10,406 nucleotides of DNA from Monoraphidium neglectum (taxonomy: Eukaryota; Chlorophyta; Chlorophyceae; Sphaeropleales; Selenastraceae). The DNA is taken from NCBI RefSeq assembly GCF_000611645.1, contig NW_014012670.1:1-10406 (forward strand), in the 5' to 3' direction. The first letter of the stretch is position 1, and each line of letters starts with the position of its first letter. A program made the position numbers and the translations under genes. This document shows positions 9,801 through 10,406 of the stretch, in pieces. The notes below the pieces were generated by a model. The model worked only from the letters and a program-made list of their open reading frames with translations, was not told the DNA's origin and searched no databases.

Positions 9801-10333
9801 GCTGCACAGCTTGGTCCAGCGCTCGGAGGGGACCATGTCTGGACCAAAATCGTATCCTCGGTGATTGAAAACGAGCACTTTGGCGCCTTGCATGCGCCTG
9901 CACGTCATGGTGGGGAGTCGTGCAGAGTAGGGGGAGGGTAGCGGCAGTTGCATGCTGCCCGCTGGGGGGTGCGGCGCAGCACTGGCGAGGGCGCACGGTG
10001 TCCCTCCAACCCCAACACGCGCCGCTGGCCGCGCATGGCCAGGGGGCGAGGGCGCATGTTGGCGCCCGCCGGGCCTCCTGGCTGCAGCTGGCCGCGCTGC
10101 GGCGGGCGCGCGCCCTCGGCTGCCGGGCCTGCAGCCACGGCCTCACCGTGCGGTATCTCTGAGCTCGTTGGGCTGGCAGCCGATCGACCCCTCGTAGCAG
10201 CTGACGCTGAGGACGTCTACGTATCCGCTGTCAATCACTTTTCGAAGGCGCCTGCTCGTCCCCCTGAGCGGGCCCAGGGTGTACACTCGGCCGCCCGCTG
10301 GCACCAGCCAGGCGATCAGGACCTCCCAGGCGC
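6888..10333 (-). CDS. F-box-like / leucine-rich repeat protein, 5'-incomplete, six exons visible
   Basis: Exons, in transcription order: about 10333-10147 (start uncertain), 9897-9741, 9404-8976, 8730-8615, 8222-7675, 7462-6888 (TGA 6890-6888). All junctions are GT-AG and in phase; about 670 residues are visible. The first visible exon has WEVLIAWLVP and LGPLRGTSRRLRKV, resembling the second half of an F-box. The rest is a chain of irregular LRRs: LDGLSSLRKLSL, GRLEALELL, TSLGTLSL, LDGLSALRRLELL (formed across a splice), LRNVTALMLGN, NLPNLRELGI, LPRLRVLRAAL, APNLEEIYVEGL, LRGLRRLRVLSLGD, GGLRRLRLEG and MRALSLRLTV, with a Pro-rich insert (PPPPRPP) near the end. F-box proteins link targets to SCF ubiquitin ligases through SKP1, with the LRR arc binding substrate; that role is inferred. 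A plain LRR protein is the alternative, since only part of the F-box is visible. The N-terminus lies beyond the window. Confidence 0.8.
8530..8549. repeat. Perfect 8-base inverted repeat in an LRR-gene intron
   Basis: CATGCCAG, a CACA loop and CTGGCATG lie in the 392-base intron between the fourth and fifth visible LRR exons. The stem is short and has no T-run or other terminator feature; significance is unknown. Confidence 0.6.
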
Positions 10334-10373
10334 CTTACGCGTCAGTGACGCCAGGTCGGGGGACGCGGGCCTG

Positions 10374-10406
10374 TTGCTGCTGCTGCCGTGACTGCTGCTG
10401 CTGCTG
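10374..10406. repeat. CTG/CAG trinucleotide tract at the right edge
   Basis: On the minus strand the window opens with five CAG units, a short interruption, then three CAG, CAA and CAG. This would encode poly-Gln in the same frame as the first visible LRR exon, but a TAA at 10337-10335 separates them, so the tract is intronic, or in an upstream exon ending before that stop. The tract is cut by the window edge. Such tracts are common in chlorophyte genes. Confidence 0.85.

Noticed and set aside
9103..10146. 347-codon minus-strand open frame
   Set aside because: It is in a different frame from the LRR exons in the same place and reads through their splice sites without recognisable domains.

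Overview
The window looks like nuclear DNA of a GC-rich green alga (Chlorophyta). Its genes are cut into many short exons separated by GT-AG introns of roughly 90-420 bases. Exon codons strongly prefer G or C in third position. Each gene is followed on its own strand by a TGTAA pentamer, the usual poly(A) signal of chlorophyte algae. There is nothing prokaryotic here: no operon, no Shine-Dalgarno sites and no uninterrupted long genes. The phylum is an inference from these traits; I cannot name the genus.

Two protein genes account for almost everything, both on the minus strand in tandem. At the right, 10406 down to 6888 carries the 5'-incomplete gene of an F-box-like / leucine-rich-repeat protein. 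Six exons are visible and the promoter and first exon(s) lie beyond the right edge. Its poly(A) signal is at 6557-6561. Next, about 6090-6540 holds the promoter and leader of the second gene. That gene runs from 6089 to 952 in 15 exons and encodes a complete 589-residue FAD-dependent oxidoreductase of the flavin-monooxygenase superfamily, closest by motif to the LasC-type epoxidase / 'GVPQ' group. It has an N-terminal extension of about 90 residues that looks like an organelle transit peptide. Its long 3' UTR ends near a TGTAA at 179-183.

The most interesting result is inside the oxidoreductase gene. The conserved flavin motif NPxYGQGM is completed only if a 7-base micro-exon (2041-2047) is spliced in. 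A second small exon of 50 bases (1249-1298) likewise restores both reading frame and family-like sequence. With both included, the 15 exons add to exactly 1770 bases, every junction has GT-AG ends and all phases match.

Other items are minor: a (CA)9 microsatellite, a CAG tract at the right edge, small tandem and inverted repeats inside introns, and an unexplained 247-codon open frame on the plus strand between the two genes. The two genes show no obvious functional link. I see no mobile element, CRISPR array, tRNA or rRNA.
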